Source of the DNA: Mixta hanseatica
GTDB taxonomy: Bacteria; Pseudomonadota; Gammaproteobacteria; Enterobacterales; Enterobacteriaceae
Length of the DNA stretch: 64,000 bases
Reading direction: 5' to 3'
Assembly: GCF_023517775.1 (NCBI RefSeq)
Contig: NZ_CP082904.1
Coordinates: forward strand, 4,092,001 to 4,156,000
Shown here: in pieces, positions 44,376 to 54,711 of the stretch
Numbering within the stretch: the stretch's first letter is position 1
Layout of the letters: each line of letters begins with the position of its first letter
The notes under the pieces: generated by a model
Databases searched by the model: none
The model's input: only the letters and a program-made list of their open reading frames with translations
Told to the model about the DNA's origin: nothing
Program-made: the position numbers and the translations under genes

Positions 44376-45140
44376 ATGCGACATCCATTAGTTATGGGTA
44401 ACTGGAAGCTGAACGGCAACAAAAAGATGGTCAGCGATCTGATCGACGGCCTGCGTAAAGAACTGAATGCCGTTCAGGGTTGTGGCGTTGCCATCGCCCC
44501 GCCAGTGATGTATCTGGATCAGGCGCAGCAGGCGCTGGCCGACAGCCAGATCGTACTGGGTGCCCAGAACGTTGATGTTAACCTGTCTGGCGCATTTACC
44601 GGTGAAGTCTCTGCCGAAATGCTGAAGGATATTGGCGCTCGCTATATCATTATCGGCCATTCAGAACGCCGTACTTATCACAAAGAAAGCGATGAGTTTA
44701 TTGCGAAAAAATTCGCTGTGCTGAAAGAAGCGGGTCTGATTCCGGTACTGTGCATCGGTGAAACCGAAGCAGAAAACGAAGCGGGTAAAACCGAAGAAGT
44801 GTGCGCTCGTCAAATTGATGCGGTGCTGGAAAGCCAGGGCGCAGCTGCCTTTAACGGCGCGGTGATTGCCTATGAACCGATCTGGGCGATTGGTACCGGC
44901 AAATCAGCTACTTCAGCGCAGGCGCAGGCGGTACATAAGTTCATTCGTGAACATATTGCGAAGAAAGACGCGAAAGTCGCCGAGCAGGTTATTATCCAGT
45001 ACGGTGGCTCCGTTAACGATAAAAATGCCGCAGAGCTTTTTGCGCAACCGGATATCGACGGTGCGCTGGTTGGCGGTGCTTCACTGAAAGCTGACGCATT
45101 TGCCGTCATCGTCAAGGCCGCTGCCGCAGCGAAAGCCTGA
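44376..45140 (+). CDS. tpiA: Triosephosphate isomerase
   Basis: A 254-residue TIM barrel enzyme that interconverts dihydroxyacetone phosphate and glyceraldehyde 3-phosphate. The N-terminal NWKLNG with catalytic Lys, GHSERR with His95 (about residue 95) and the catalytic Glu in [11 protein letters not shown] are all present. I chose ATG 44376 to match E. coli ([11 protein letters not shown]); another ATG is directly before it. GGAGG lies upstream. Confidence 0.97.
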   Translation: MRHPLVMGNWKLNGNKKMVSDLIDGLRKELNAVQGCGVAIAPPVMYLDQAQQALADSQIVLGAQNVDVNLSGAFTGEVSAEMLKDIGARYIIIGHSERRTYHKESDEFIAKKFAVLKEAGLIPVLCIGETEAENEAGKTEEVCARQIDAVLESQGAAAFNGAVIAYEPIWAIGTGKSATSAQAQAVHKFIREHIAKKDAKVAEQVIIQYGGSVNDKNAAELFAQPDIDGALVGGASLKADAFAVIVKAAAAAKA

Positions 45141-45145
45141 TGTTC

Positions 45146-45170
45146 AACGGGCGGCGCTGCCGCCCGTTTC
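45146..45170 (+). terminator. Terminator after tpiA
   Basis: Ten-pair stem AACGGGCGGC/GCCGCCCGTT with a GCT loop, followed by TTC. Strong stem, short T run; located six bases after the tpiA stop. Confidence 0.7.
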
Positions 45171-45180
45171 CTGTGACGTC

Positions 45181-45936
45181 TTAATGCAAAATCGTACAGC
45201 TGTGATCCTGCAACTCCTCTGCTGAAGCTCGATTCATCCTCAGCCAGTCACGCTCAATTGCCATTAATGCCAGCCGTCCATCGGATAAGCTTGCCAGCGC
45301 CAAACCATATTTACCCATCTCCTGCTGCGCCTGCGGCACTTCCCGCATAAAACGAATAAAACTGCTCTGCTGCGCCAGTTCATCCGGCGTTATGGTGCGG
45401 ATTAGCCAGCGATGCTGATGCAGCGTTTGCGGCTGCCAGCGCGCGTTCAGCTGCGGCGTTAGCCTGTCCAGCTGCTGTCGCGCCTCACGACTCAGGCAGG
45501 AAATATGAATATGTAGCTGGTTTTGCGTGCGGCCATACTCAGAATTAATGGTTAATGAGATCGCGCTATCGGGAACCGCGGCGCCGCGGCGCATCGTCAG
45601 CAGCTGACGCTGTTGCCAGGCCAGCGCAACAAAGTTGGGCGTAGCGGGATCCCCTAACGCCGGGCTTTCGATGCCGCAGATACGGGCAACGGGCATTAAC
45701 AGATACTGTAAAGGACCGTTACGATCTTTCATCGTGACATAGCCAGCGGCCATATCAACGCGCTGACAGGGGCTGGGATCGTTTTTTTGCTGCTGACCCG
45801 GCACGCACTGCTGGCTAATGATCTGCCACAGCGCATTGCCGTTATGATGAAAACGCCACGCCGCGAAGGCCAGCGCGATAAGAATAAAGACGATAACAAG
45901 CGTAACAATTTTCCGAGCGCGTGCAGGCACTGGCAT
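45181..45936 (-). CDS. cdh: CDP-diacylglycerol pyrophosphatase
   Basis: A 251-residue membrane-anchored hydrolase of phospholipid turnover. An N-terminal membrane segment (residues 8-26, IVTLVIVFILIALAFAAW) is followed by a HIT-like domain with the motif QLHIHISC. It corresponds to E. coli Cdh in length and in its place between tpiA and sbp. It splits CDP-diacylglycerol into phosphatidate and CMP. Confidence 0.93.
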   Translation of the reverse strand: MPVPARARKIVTLVIVFILIALAFAAWRFHHNGNALWQIISQQCVPGQQQKNDPSPCQRVDMAAGYVTMKDRNGPLQYLLMPVARICGIESPALGDPATPNFVALAWQQRQLLTMRRGAAVPDSAISLTINSEYGRTQNQLHIHISCLSREARQQLDRLTPQLNARWQPQTLHQHRWLIRTITPDELAQQSSFIRFMREVPQAQQEMGKYGLALASLSDGRLALMAIERDWLRMNRASAEELQDHSCTILH

Positions 45937-46016
45937 AGCGACTCCTCCTGATGACCGCTGACAATTCTCGTTACCTTAACGAGAATCGCCACGCTAAATC
46001 ATCGGAGGATAACGTG

Positions 46017-47006
46017 CTAGCGTTTCATTACCTGGTCGTAGGTGCCGCCTTCAGCAAAGTGCGTTTTCTGCGCCTGCGTCCAGCCGCCAAACTTATTATC
46101 GATAGTGAACAGTTTTAATGGCGTAAAGGTGCTAGCGTATTTCTTCGCCACTTCGGCATCACGTGGACGATAGAAGTTTTGCGCGGCAATGGCCTGTCCT
46201 TCCGGCGAATAGAGGTAATTCAGATAGTCATTGGCCGCTTTGCGCGTGTCGCGGTCATCGACCACCCGATCGACAACGGAGACGGTCGGCTCGGCAAGAA
46301 TAGACTCGCTGGGAGTAACAATCTCAAACTGGTCTTTACCCAGCTTGTTTACCGCCAGATAAGCTTCATTTTCCCAGGCGATCAACACATCGCCAATGCC
46401 GCGTTCAACAAAGGTATTGGTTGCGCCGCGCGCGCCTGAATCCTGAACTTCTACGTTCTTATACAGCGCTTTGACAAACTCCAGCGCCTTATTCTGATCG
46501 CCATGGTTCTGATCCAGGGCGTAGCCCCAGGCGGCCAGATAGTTCCAGCGGGCGCCGCCAGAGGTTTTGGGATTCGGCGTAATAACCGCAACGCCTGGCT
46601 TAAGCAGATCGGGCCAGTCGTGGATCTGCTTGGGGTTGCCCTTACGCACCAGGAAAACGATAGTGGACGTATAAGGCGCAGAGTTATTCGGCAGGCGTTT
46701 TATCCACTCTTTATTTACCCGGCCGCGTTCGGCAATAGCATCAATATCGGATGCCAGCGCCAGCGTCACCACATCGGCTCGGATGCCGTTGATTACCGAG
46801 GTTGCCTGTTTGCCAGAGCCGCCATGCGACTGGCGAATAACGATATTATCGCCGGTTTCCTGCTTGTAGTGCGCGCTGAACGCTTTGTTATATTGTTCAT
46901 ACAGTTCACGCGTCGGATCGTAAGAAACGTTTAACAGTTCGATATTTTTTGCCAGTACGTTGGTTGATGCCAGTAAAACGGCCAGCCCTACACTCCACTT
47001 ATTCAT
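46017..47006 (-). CDS. sbp: Periplasmic sulfate-binding protein
   Basis: A 329-residue solute-binding protein of the sulfate/thiosulfate ABC importer. Signal peptide [19 protein letters not shown] with probable cleavage after Ala19; then [14 protein letters not shown] and SHGGSGKQ, which contact sulfate. It matches E. coli Sbp. In E. coli it is under CysB control; I did not locate a site here. Confidence 0.96.
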   Translation of the reverse strand: MNKWSVGLAVLLASTNVLAKNIELLNVSYDPTRELYEQYNKAFSAHYKQETGDNIVIRQSHGGSGKQATSVINGIRADVVTLALASDIDAIAERGRVNKEWIKRLPNNSAPYTSTIVFLVRKGNPKQIHDWPDLLKPGVAVITPNPKTSGGARWNYLAAWGYALDQNHGDQNKALEFVKALYKNVEVQDSGARGATNTFVERGIGDVLIAWENEAYLAVNKLGKDQFEIVTPSESILAEPTVSVVDRVVDDRDTRKAANDYLNYLYSPEGQAIAAQNFYRPRDAEVAKKYASTFTPLKLFTIDNKFGGWTQAQKTHFAEGGTYDQVMKR

Positions 47007-47112
47007 CGCACGCTCTCCCGGAAGTTATTAACGAAAGCGTGACATAAAGCTTACGGTGTTTTAAAGAATTAAAAATCGGAGGTTATTACTTTATGGAATA
47101 TAGGTGGGGAGA

Positions 47113-47136
47113 ATAAGGCGCTGTGTGGACAGCGCC
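47113..47136 (-). terminator. Probable terminator of pfkA
   Basis: Stem GGCGCTGT/ACAGCGCC (47117-47124 with 47129-47136) that on the minus strand is followed by TTATTCT. It lies 11 bases downstream of the pfkA stop; the T run is interrupted. Confidence 0.6.
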
Positions 47137-47146
47137 CTGAAAAGCA

Positions 47147-48109
47147 TTAGTAGAGTTTTTTTGCGGTTTCCAGCCAGTCGCGCTTGAACGGGCGCTTCAT
47201 GTTTTCAATGGCATCGATAATGTCGTGATGCACCATCTTCTCATTCTGGATACCCACGCAGCGGCCACCGTAGCCCTGCAGCAGCAGTTCAATCGCGTAG
47301 GCGCCCATACGTGAAGCCAGGATGCGGTCATAAGCGACCGGCGCGCCACCGCGCTGAATGTGGCCCAGCACCGTAGCGCGAGTTTCACGTTTAGTTTCCG
47401 CTTCGATATACTTCGCCAGCTCATCGATATCACAGATATGCTCGGTGATTGCCACGATAGCGTGCTTTTTACCTTTCTCAATACCGGCTTTAATTTCCTG
47501 TACCAGTTCTTCACGGGTATAAGGGATCTCCGGCAGTACGATAAACTCACAGCCGCCCGCAATCGCTGCCGCCAGCGTCAGGTCGCCACAGTAACGGCCC
47601 ATCACTTCAACGATGGAAATACGCTGATGCGAAGAAGAGGTATCACGCAAGCGGTCAATCGCTTCAACGACCGTTTCCAGCGCAGTGAAATAGCCAATGG
47701 TATAGTCGGTGCCGGCAACGTCGTTATCGATGGTGCCCGGCAGACCGATACACGGAAAGCCCATTTCCGTCAGGCGTTTCGCCCCCATATAGGAACCGTC
47801 GCCGCCAATCACCACCAGCGCATCGATATTGCGCTTTTTCATGTTCTCAATCGCGACCTGACGGGTTTCCTCATTACGGAATTCCGGAAAGCGCGCGGAG
47901 CCCAAAAAGGTGCCGCCGCGGTTAATCATGTCAGAAACGCTGTAGCGGTCGAGGTTGATCATGCGGTCTTCATACAAGCCGAGATAGCCATCATAAATGC
48001 CACAAACTTCCAGTCCTTCACTCAGGGCGGAGCGGACTACACCGCGAATAGCTGCGTTCATCCCTGGGGCGTCGCCGCCGCTTGTCAGTACACCGATTTT
48101 CTTGATCAT
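47147..48109 (-). CDS. pfkA: 6-phosphofructokinase isozyme I
   Basis: A 320-residue ATP-dependent kinase of glycolysis. Motifs [25 protein letters not shown] and catalytic [12 protein letters not shown] are present. ATG 48109, after AGAGG, gives E. coli length; six extra in-frame codons upstream are not used. It is divergent from no gene but follows fieF in the same direction after about 220 bases. Confidence 0.97.
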   Translation of the reverse strand: MIKKIGVLTSGGDAPGMNAAIRGVVRSALSEGLEVCGIYDGYLGLYEDRMINLDRYSVSDMINRGGTFLGSARFPEFRNEETRQVAIENMKKRNIDALVVIGGDGSYMGAKRLTEMGFPCIGLPGTIDNDVAGTDYTIGYFTALETVVEAIDRLRDTSSSHQRISIVEVMGRYCGDLTLAAAIAGGCEFIVLPEIPYTREELVQEIKAGIEKGKKHAIVAITEHICDIDELAKYIEAETKRETRATVLGHIQRGGAPVAYDRILASRMGAYAIELLLQGYGGRCVGIQNEKMVHHDIIDAIENMKRPFKRDWLETAKKLY

Positions 48110-48327
48110 GGCTACCTCTGGACTCAATACTTAATGATGAATTCGTTACGCCGGAAAGGTTCGACGCCCGCTCAGTGTCCGATCTTACCGACTCATAATG
48201 GCAAATAGTATATCAAACCCCTGCTGCTGAATTGATTCAGGTCAGACTAGTTTCGGGTAAAATCTTTTACACAATGTGACTTTTCGCCTCGCTCAAAAGC
48301 CAGGCTGATATTATTTCACACTTCTGC

Positions 48328-49230
48328 CTATAAAAAACCCTGCGGCTCGGTACGAGCCACAGAACAGGGATCCTGATGGATAATGATATCAGAGCCAGGA
48401 AACTGCTTTAAAAGCGCTTGTTCAACCTGCTCCGCCACGCGATGCGCCTGAATTAATGGCAAATTGTCTTCTATTTCCAGATGGACCTGAATAAAGCGGG
48501 TCGGACCGGATTGTCGGGTGCGCAAATCGTGTGCGCCCTGCACGCCGGGCCAGGTGGTGATAATTTTAACAATCTCTTGCCGCTCCGCATCGGGCAACGC
48601 GCGGTCAAGCAAGGACTGTACGGCATCATAGCCCATCCGTAACGCGCTAAACAGAATCCAGGCGCCAATACCTAACGCAAAGAGCGCATCAGCGCGGGTA
48701 AAGCCATACCAGCTCAGGGCTAACGCCAGCAGAATGGCACCATTCATCAATACGTCAGACTGATAATGCAACATATCGGCACGGATTGCCTGACTTTGCG
48801 TTTTACGCACCACCCAGCGCTGGAAAGTGACCAGCAGCAGCGTGGAAACCAAAGCCACCAGCGTCACCACCATGCCGACCAGCGGCGCATGCAGCACACC
48901 AGGATTGGCTAAATGCTGAATACCGGTCAGGAACAGAAACAGGGCGGAGCCGGAAATAAACATGCTTTGCGCCAGCGCCGCCAGCGATTCTGCTTTACCA
49001 TGACCAAAGGTATGTTCCGCATCCGCAGGCTGCAATGAATAGCGCACCACTAAAAGATTAGTTAAAGAGGCGGCAGTATCCACCAGCGAATCGACCAGCG
49101 CCGCCAGTACGCTAACCGAGCCGGTATACCACCAGGCGAATATTTTGATCAGTAACAGCAGCACTGCCAGCATCGTTGCTGCCAGCGCCGCCCGGTTAAC
49201 CAGCCGCGCATAGGAAGCTATCATCCGCAC
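48328..49230 (-). CDS. fieF: Cation efflux protein FieF (CDF family)
   Basis: A 300-residue cation diffusion facilitator that exports iron and zinc by proton antiport. Metal-site residues are in [14 protein letters not shown] and [12 protein letters not shown]; six membrane segments precede a C-terminal metallochaperone-like domain starting near residue 210. The order pfkA-fieF-cpxP is as in E. coli, but here a variable 2.2-kb region splits fieF from cpxP. Confidence 0.96.
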   Translation of the reverse strand: MRMIASYARLVNRAALAATMLAVLLLLIKIFAWWYTGSVSVLAALVDSLVDTAASLTNLLVVRYSLQPADAEHTFGHGKAESLAALAQSMFISGSALFLFLTGIQHLANPGVLHAPLVGMVVTLVALVSTLLLVTFQRWVVRKTQSQAIRADMLHYQSDVLMNGAILLALALSWYGFTRADALFALGIGAWILFSALRMGYDAVQSLLDRALPDAERQEIVKIITTWPGVQGAHDLRTRQSGPTRFIQVHLEIEDNLPLIQAHRVAEQVEQALLKQFPGSDIIIHQDPCSVARTEPQGFL

Positions 49231-49660
49231 CCCACTAAAAATAAAAGCTAAGTATAAGGGCTATAGCGCAAAAAGTGGCAGGATACCGACTCTGCCCTGA
49301 CAGTCACTGAGGGTAAAGCCTGCGCAGGATTAAATAAATAAACCAAACTATTATAAGATTTTTGCTGATGACTGAAAAATCATCTTTGGATATTAACACC
49401 CATTCTGGCCACCCTTTTAAATCAGGCTAATCCGCCATATAAAAAGCGTTACTGCGTGTTATTCCTATCAGTAAAAGGTTTATCACGCAGCAATGCTATA
49501 TACTCAAAATAGCATCTCTCGCAAAGCTCATCATCAGTGGCGGTTAAACGCGCCAGCAAACTCTGCATAACGCCGCAGCCAGGGCAATATTTCAGTGAAA
49601 GAAAGCGCATAAACTTAAGATGTCATCCATTTTTAAAATTAAGCTGTAACAGCGGCTATT
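49231..49660. other. Gap between fieF and the GT9 pseudogene
   Basis: A 430-base AT-rich stretch. Its right half encodes a small two-CxxC protein on the minus strand (49449-49610). The remainder (49231-49448) should carry the fieF promoter; no repeat or RNA gene was recognised. Confidence 0.5.
49449..49610 (-). CDS. Small Cys-rich protein with two CxxC pairs, unknown function
   Basis: A 53-codon gene not matching any family I can name. The protein has a zinc-ribbon-like pattern: YCPGCG (Cys9, Cys12) and LCERCYFEY (Cys30, Cys33), spaced 17 residues apart, then a basic, polar tail to residue 53. Such spacing is unlikely by chance, so a small zinc-binding protein is plausible. The ribosome site is weak (TTAAG close to the ATG, GGATG further up). 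It lies in the same direction as, and about 50 bases downstream of, the GT9 pseudogene. Confidence 0.55.
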   Translation of the reverse strand: MRFLSLKYCPGCGVMQSLLARLTATDDELCERCYFEYIALLRDKPFTDRNNTQ

Positions 49661-50701
49661 TCATAGCGCTGGTTTATTTATGCCAACCTGCCAGCCAGCG
49701 TTAGTATAAATTTCACTAACCAATTGTTCTACGGCTGAAGAAACCGACTCAACTGAAATATCTTTTACCTGTTTCCCTTCATGCAGAAGGATATGTTTTA
49801 CCCCTATAGGTTACCATCGTTTATATTTCTCCGGCCGTGATTCAAATAAAGCGACAACGGGAATTTGTAGTGCAGACGCAAAATGTACCGGGGCACTATC
49901 AGCAGAAACAATCAGGTTAAGATGGGTCATCGCCGCCGCCAGATCGGCAACAGTTGACGTTGTTACCCGCAGCACATTGTCACCATTCATCCAACTAAAA
50001 GAAAAGTGGTCCCGTGGCGCAAGGAAAATGATTACTTCATAAGTTCCTGCCAGTTTTTCTGTCAGCGCCTGCCACTTATCCCATGACCAGCGACGATCGG
50101 CGCTATTATTTGAGACAAACAATCCTATTTTGGGCTTTGAATTATTTTTAAGCCGCTTGCGCCAGAGAGTGATAAGATCAGTACGTGGATAAATGCGAAG
50201 ATGTAGTCGGTCAGGATGGGGCTTCGTCAGCTCGGGTAAAAGATTAAAACCGGAAAAGGCTTCATGTTCCATCGTCCGGCTATCAATGTGATGTTGAACC
50301 CGATCGTCAAACTCGGTATCGGCATCATGCCATCGGCAATCCGGGACACGCAGCAGCTTAGCAAACCGAATAGAACTCTTGTTCATCCCTCCATTAGGTA
50401 TAATAAGTAAATCGAACTTAAGTTTCCGCAAGGTAACAATCAGCTTGATTCTATCTATAATCGCGTTCAAAAAACCCGACCTGAGATTTTTTTGATGCTC
50501 CTTTGAGTAAACATAATAATGAATTTCGTCAATGTCATTATTATTATCGAGAACGTGCGCATTATATTTATTAGCAAGGACATGGATTTCTGCTTGCGGC
50601 CAACGGCTCCGTAAGGACTGTAGTAACGGTGTGGTGCAAATCATGTCACCGAGAAAATCAATGCGAATAACTAAAATCCTTCTTATCTCTTTTTGATCCA
50701 T
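49661..50701 (-). pseudogene. GT9 glycosyltransferase (heptosyltransferase-like), interrupted by an in-frame ochre codon
   Basis: An LPS-type glycosyltransferase of family GT9. N-terminal ILVIRIDFLGDMICTTPLL and C-terminal LIVSADSAPVHFASAL with PVVALF are family landmarks. After 296 codons the frame meets TAA at 49811-49813 (context RPEKYKRW-stop-PIGVKH), then stays open for 49 codons (HILLHEGKQVKDIS) to TGA at 49661. In relatives a Tyr commonly follows RW, so TAC or TAT to TAA is likely. I start at ATG 50701 after AAAGGAAG; an ATG nine codons upstream is also possible. Its activity is probably lost, since the C-terminal helix is missing. Confidence 0.8.
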
Positions 50702-51310
50702 TAGGCTTCCTTTAATTACATTACCCATTGTCCTTATACGGCCACCTTAGATAAAACCTCTTACTCATTTATCCTTAGATGATTCAGGAATAACAGGTCT
50801 AAAACCGGAACAGGAATAACCGTCTCGGGCGTTTCTGAAAAATATAATTCTCTTTATACCTTATGAGCAAGTTAGTTATTGTAAAACCGCTCGCAAATTC
50901 ACTTTAAAACCTTATTCACTAGTTACAGTGCAAAACGACAAAGTTTGTCATAATAATTAAATTATAAGATCACTATAAAGACCATTAGCTATAAAATTTA
51001 TAACTTCTACGAAACATCTTCCTCATGATTTAACGTTCCCTGCCGACGTTATGCTGGCGCTAACGCCCAAAGTAACGGCTAATTTCAATCATTATGGATA
51101 AAGGGTATTTTTAAATATTATAATATTGGTGGCGTTTCCCAGAACAAGGGTAAATGGCAGGCGTTAATGGCATGCGCTAGTACTTTTGCAGAGTGAAACG
51201 GGTTGTTAAGTAGACAGAAGAAATTGATGTGATCAGGCAAAGCTCAACTGGATGATCCGTTCCTGCAATTCTGAGTCAGGCTTCATCCGACAGGTTATCA
51301 GGCGCCTGTG

Positions 51311-51358
51311 TTAGCCAGTTAGCCAGTTAGCCAGTTAGCCAGTTAGCCAGTTAGCCAG
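51311..51358 (+). repeat. Tandem octamer repeat, six perfect copies of TTAGCCAG
   Basis: Six identical 8-base units in an unbroken row. The array is non-coding, just downstream of cpxP. A number of copies that is not a multiple of three in an 8-base unit is typical of slipped-strand variation. Confidence 0.95.
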
Positions 51359-51377
51359 CGGGTAGTAAATCACGGGC

Positions 51378-51404
51378 AAAAAAAACCCCCTCATCATGAG
51401 GGGG
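51378..51404 (-). terminator. Terminator of cpxP
   Basis: Stem CCCCCTC/GAGGGGG (51386-51392 with 51398-51404) which on the minus strand is followed by eight T. It lies about 45 bases past the cpxP stop. Confidence 0.85.
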
Positions 51405-51448
51405 AAGACAGGGATGGTGTCTATGGCAAGGAAAACAGGGATACTATG

Positions 51449-51964
51449 TTACTGGTTACTGCCGGCACTACTCACTTCATGCAGCGGTGAAACCTGCTGC
51501 AGATTCGTCAGCCTGCGCAACTCACTCATCCGTTGCTCATGCTTCTGTTGCAAAACAGCCTGTTGCTGCGGCGTTAGCAAGTGATACATCTGATTGCGAA
51601 TCCGGGCCATCTCGACCTGCCGCGCAACCTGCTCCTGTGCTAACTTTTCTGCCTGAGCCTTTACGGCTGTTTCATTAAACTTTTCTGCAATGACCAGATT
51701 ATGCAGAGTTTCTAAATCATTTACGTTTACGGGAGGGCGCTCATGTTGCGTTTGCTGCATTAGATCCCGCATCTGCTGACGCTGTTGTTCCGAAAGCTTA
51801 ATGCCGTCAAACATATGGCTTTGCGAATTTTGCGCTATGCTGCCAGTCATTAATTCGCCCGGCGGATGCATCCCGTCAATCGTCGTAACGTCTGCTGCCC
51901 ATGCGCTGGAGTAACTAAAAACCACCGAGGCTGAAGCAAAGACGACGGCGGTTACTTTGCGCAT
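51449..51964 (-). CDS. cpxP: Periplasmic Cpx inhibitor CpxP
   Basis: A 171-residue LTXXQ-family periplasmic protein that dampens CpxA and helps degrade misfolded proteins. A signal peptide ([20 protein letters not shown]) is followed by helical, Gln- and Arg-rich sequence with two LTXXQ-like motifs, LSEQQRQQ (near 56) and LTPQQQAVL. It is divergent from cpxRA over a shared CpxR box, as in E. coli. Confidence 0.93.
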   Translation of the reverse strand: MRKVTAVVFASASVVFSYSSAWAADVTTIDGMHPPGELMTGSIAQNSQSHMFDGIKLSEQQRQQMRDLMQQTQHERPPVNVNDLETLHNLVIAEKFNETAVKAQAEKLAQEQVARQVEMARIRNQMYHLLTPQQQAVLQQKHEQRMSELRRLTNLQQVSPLHEVSSAGSNQ

Positions 51965-52046
51965 CGTTTACTCCCACATTCGTTTGCATCATTTGATTCA
52001 ACGAGGTCCAGCCTACAGAGATAGCTGCAAACTAGCGTCAGGGGGT

Positions 52047-52061
52047 GTAAAACTACGTAAA
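52047..52061. promoter_or_regulatory. CpxR box between cpxP and cpxR
   Basis: A perfect GTAAA-N5-GTAAA site (52047-52051 and 52057-52061) between the divergent cpxP and cpxRA. In E. coli phospho-CpxR activates both units from this region. Confidence 0.85.
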
Positions 52062-52115
52062 GCGATGGAATGGGGTGGGCGATCACGCTATTTTGCCTGC
52101 GGAGGGCTTTAGAAA

Positions 52116-52814
52116 ATGAATAAAATCCTGTTGGTTGATGATGACCGCGAATTAACTTCGCTGCTTAAAGAACTACTTGAAATGGAAGGGTTTAATATCG
52201 TTGTCGCCTCAGATGGAGAACAGGCGCTCAGCCTGCTTGATGACTCCATCGATCTGTTATTACTGGATGTCATGATGCCCAAGAAGAACGGCATCGATAC
52301 CTTAAAAGAGCTGCGTCAGCAGTACCAGACCCCGGTCATTATGTTGACCGCGCGCGGCAGCGAGCTGGACCGCGTTTTAGGCCTTGAACTGGGTGCCGAT
52401 GACTATCTACCAAAGCCTTTCAACGATCGCGAGCTGGTGGCGCGCATCCGGGCTATTTTACGCCGTTCCAGCTGGAGCGAACAGCAGCAACAGCATGACA
52501 ACAGTTCCCCAACGCTGGAAGTTGATTGCCTGCGCCTTAATCCGGGCCGTCAGGAAGCCAGCTTCGATAACGTTACGCTGGATCTTACCGGTACTGAATT
52601 TACCCTGCTCTATCTGCTGGCGCAGCATCTGGGTCAGGTGGTATCGCGCGAGCACCTCAGCCAGGAAGTGCTGGGTAAACGCCTGACACCGTTCGACCGC
52701 GCCATTGATATGCATATCTCTAATCTGCGCCGTAAGCTGCCTGAACGCCGCGATGGACATCCCTGGTTTAAAACGCTGCGCGGCCGTGGGTATTTGATGG
52801 TCTCCGCGTCATGA
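52116..52814 (+). CDS. cpxR: Response regulator CpxR
   Basis: A 232-residue OmpR-family regulator of envelope stress. The receiver domain has Asp51 in LLLLDVMMPK, the phosphorylation site; the C-terminal winged helix includes HISNLRRKLPERRDGH and RGYLMV. Full length as in E. coli. Its stop overlaps the cpxA start (ATGA). Confidence 0.97.
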   Translation: MNKILLVDDDRELTSLLKELLEMEGFNIVVASDGEQALSLLDDSIDLLLLDVMMPKKNGIDTLKELRQQYQTPVIMLTARGSELDRVLGLELGADDYLPKPFNDRELVARIRAILRRSSWSEQQQQHDNSSPTLEVDCLRLNPGRQEASFDNVTLDLTGTEFTLLYLLAQHLGQVVSREHLSQEVLGKRLTPFDRAIDMHISNLRRKLPERRDGHPWFKTLRGRGYLMVSAS

Positions 52815-54184
52815 TAAGCAGCCTGACCACCCGCATCTTTGCCATCTTCTGGTTAACGCTGGCGTTGGTTCTGATGCTGGTGCTAATGCTTCCCAAGCTT
52901 GATTCGCGACAGCTCACGTCGCTGCTGGAAAATGAGCAGCGACAGGGCATCATGATTGAGCAGCATGTTGAGGCGGAGCTTATGCAGGATCCGCCCAATG
53001 ATTTGATGTGGTGGCGTCGGTTGTTTCGCGCTATCGACAAATGGGCGCCGCCCGGGCAACGTCTGCTGCTGGTAACCAGCGAAGGTCGCGTTATCGGCGC
53101 TCAGCATAATGAAATGCAGATTATCCGTAACTTTATCGGGCAATCCGACAATGCCGATCATCCCCAGAAAAAGAAATATGGCCGCGTCGAGCTGGTAGGG
53201 CCGTTTGCCGTACGTGATGGTGAAGATAATTATCAGCTCTACCTGATGCGCCCGGCCAGCAGCTCCCAGCTGGATTTCATCAACCTGCTGTTTGATCGCC
53301 CGCTCCTGTTGCTGATTGTTACCATGCTGATCAGCTCCCCGCTGCTGCTGTGGCTGGCCTGGAGCCTGGCGAAACCGGCGCGTAAGTTAAAACATGCGGC
53401 AGATGAAGTCGCGAGCGGCAACCTGCGCCAGCATCCGGAACTGGAAGCGGGACCGCAGGAGTTTCTGGCCGCAGGCTCAAGCTTTAATCAGATGGTCAGC
53501 GCGCTGGAACGTATGATGACCACCCAGCAGCGTCTGCTTTCCGATATCTCTCACGAGCTGCGCACGCCGTTAACGCGCCTGCAGCTGGCCACCGCGCTGA
53601 TGCGTCGTCGTTATGGCGAAGGCAAAGAGCTGGGGCGCATTGAGCTGGAGGCCCAGCGTCTGGACGGCATGATTAACGATTTATTAGTGCTGTCGCGCAC
53701 CCAGCATAAAAATGCGTTAGTGAGCGAAGCGATGAAGGCCAACCATCTGTGGAATGGCGTGCTGGAAGATGCCAAATTCGAAGCGGAGCAGATGGGTAAA
53801 AAACTGGAGGTGCCCTATCCTCCTGGTCCGTGGCCGCTGTATGGTAACCCTCACGCGCTGGAAAGCGCGCTGGAAAATATAGTTCGCAATGCGTTGCGCT
53901 ACTCTCACTCGCATATTTCCGTGAGCTTCTCGGTAGATAACCAGGGTATTACGGTTCATGTGGATGATGATGGTCCCGGCGTTAGCCCGGAAGATCGCGA
54001 ACAGATATTCCGTCCCTTCTATCGCACCGACGAGGCGCGCGACCGCGAATCGGGCGGCACCGGCCTGGGCCTGGCGATTGTCGAAACGGCGGTTCAACAG
54101 CATCGCGGTTGGGTGAAAGCGGATGACAGCCCGCTTGGCGGTCTGCGGCTGACTGTCTGGCTGCCGCTGTACTCTGTGCGCTAA
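52811..54184 (+). CDS. cpxA: Sensor histidine kinase CpxA
   Basis: A 457-residue membrane kinase sensing envelope stress. Two membrane segments (about residues 8-28 and 164-184) flank the periplasmic sensor; a HAMP region follows; phosphorylated His248 is in [12 protein letters not shown]; the ATPase has [16 protein letters not shown] and [10 protein letters not shown]. All functional motifs are intact. Confidence 0.97.
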   Translation: MISSLTTRIFAIFWLTLALVLMLVLMLPKLDSRQLTSLLENEQRQGIMIEQHVEAELMQDPPNDLMWWRRLFRAIDKWAPPGQRLLLVTSEGRVIGAQHNEMQIIRNFIGQSDNADHPQKKKYGRVELVGPFAVRDGEDNYQLYLMRPASSSQLDFINLLFDRPLLLLIVTMLISSPLLLWLAWSLAKPARKLKHAADEVASGNLRQHPELEAGPQEFLAAGSSFNQMVSALERMMTTQQRLLSDISHELRTPLTRLQLATALMRRRYGEGKELGRIELEAQRLDGMINDLLVLSRTQHKNALVSEAMKANHLWNGVLEDAKFEAEQMGKKLEVPYPPGPWPLYGNPHALESALENIVRNALRYSHSHISVSFSVDNQGITVHVDDDGPGVSPEDREQIFRPFYRTDEARDRESGGTGLGLAIVETAVQQHRGWVKADDSPLGGLRLTVWLPLYSVR

Positions 54185-54219
54185 TTTGTTATGCTTCGGC
54201 CCTCGTTATCGGGGGCCTT

Positions 54220-54693
54220 ATGCTGAACATCGTCTTATTTGAACCTGAAATTCCGCCTAATACCGGCAATATCATCCGCCTGTGCGCCAATACCGGCTTC
54301 CAGCTGCATCTGATTGAGCCGCTTGGCTTTGCCTGGGATGACAAGCGTCTGCGCCGCGCCGGGCTGGATTACCATGAATTTACTGCAATTAAACGCCACG
54401 CCAGCTTCGAAGCTTTTTGCACCAGCGAAAAGCCTGAGCGTCTGTTTGCGCTGACCACGAAAGGTACGCCTGCGCACAGCGCGGTAAGCTATCAGGTGGG
54501 CGATTATTTGCTGTTTGGGCCTGAAAGTCGGGGATTGCCCGCCACGATTCTGGAAGCGTTGCCGCCACAGCAGAAAATTCGTATTCCGATGCTGGCGCAA
54601 AGCCGCAGCATGAACCTGTCGAATGCGGTTTCAGTGGTAGTATATGAAGCCTGGCGGCAGCTGGATTATCGCGGCGCCCTGCTAAAAAGCTGA
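54220..54693 (+). CDS. trmL: tRNA (cytidine/uridine-2'-O-)-methyltransferase TrmL
   Basis: A 157-residue SPOUT-family enzyme that methylates the ribose of the wobble base 34 in tRNA-Leu. Motifs [17 protein letters not shown] and the knot segments FGPESRGLP and [19 protein letters not shown] are clear. Formerly yibK; located next to cysE, as in E. coli, but after cpxRA rather than the waa cluster. It converges with cysE. Confidence 0.95.
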   Translation: MLNIVLFEPEIPPNTGNIIRLCANTGFQLHLIEPLGFAWDDKRLRRAGLDYHEFTAIKRHASFEAFCTSEKPERLFALTTKGTPAHSAVSYQVGDYLLFGPESRGLPATILEALPPQQKIRIPMLAQSRSMNLSNAVSVVVYEAWRQLDYRGALLKS

Positions 54694-54711
54694 CGCCGTC
54701 GCAAGGCGACG

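Larger units (their letters stand above)
50702..51448. other. AT-rich gap between the GT9 pseudogene and cpxP
   Basis: A 747-base stretch, much richer in A and T than its surroundings to about 51130. I see no ORF worth naming on either strand. It contains six tandem copies of TTAGCCAG (51311-51358) and the cpxP terminator. The remaining sequence could be promoter or a remnant of a lost gene. Confidence 0.5.

Noticed and set aside
51253-51306. A 17-codon minus-strand ORF (MKPDSELQERIIQLSFA) suspected as a transposase remnant
   Set aside because: Too short to assign and without terminal repeats or neighbouring transposase fragments.
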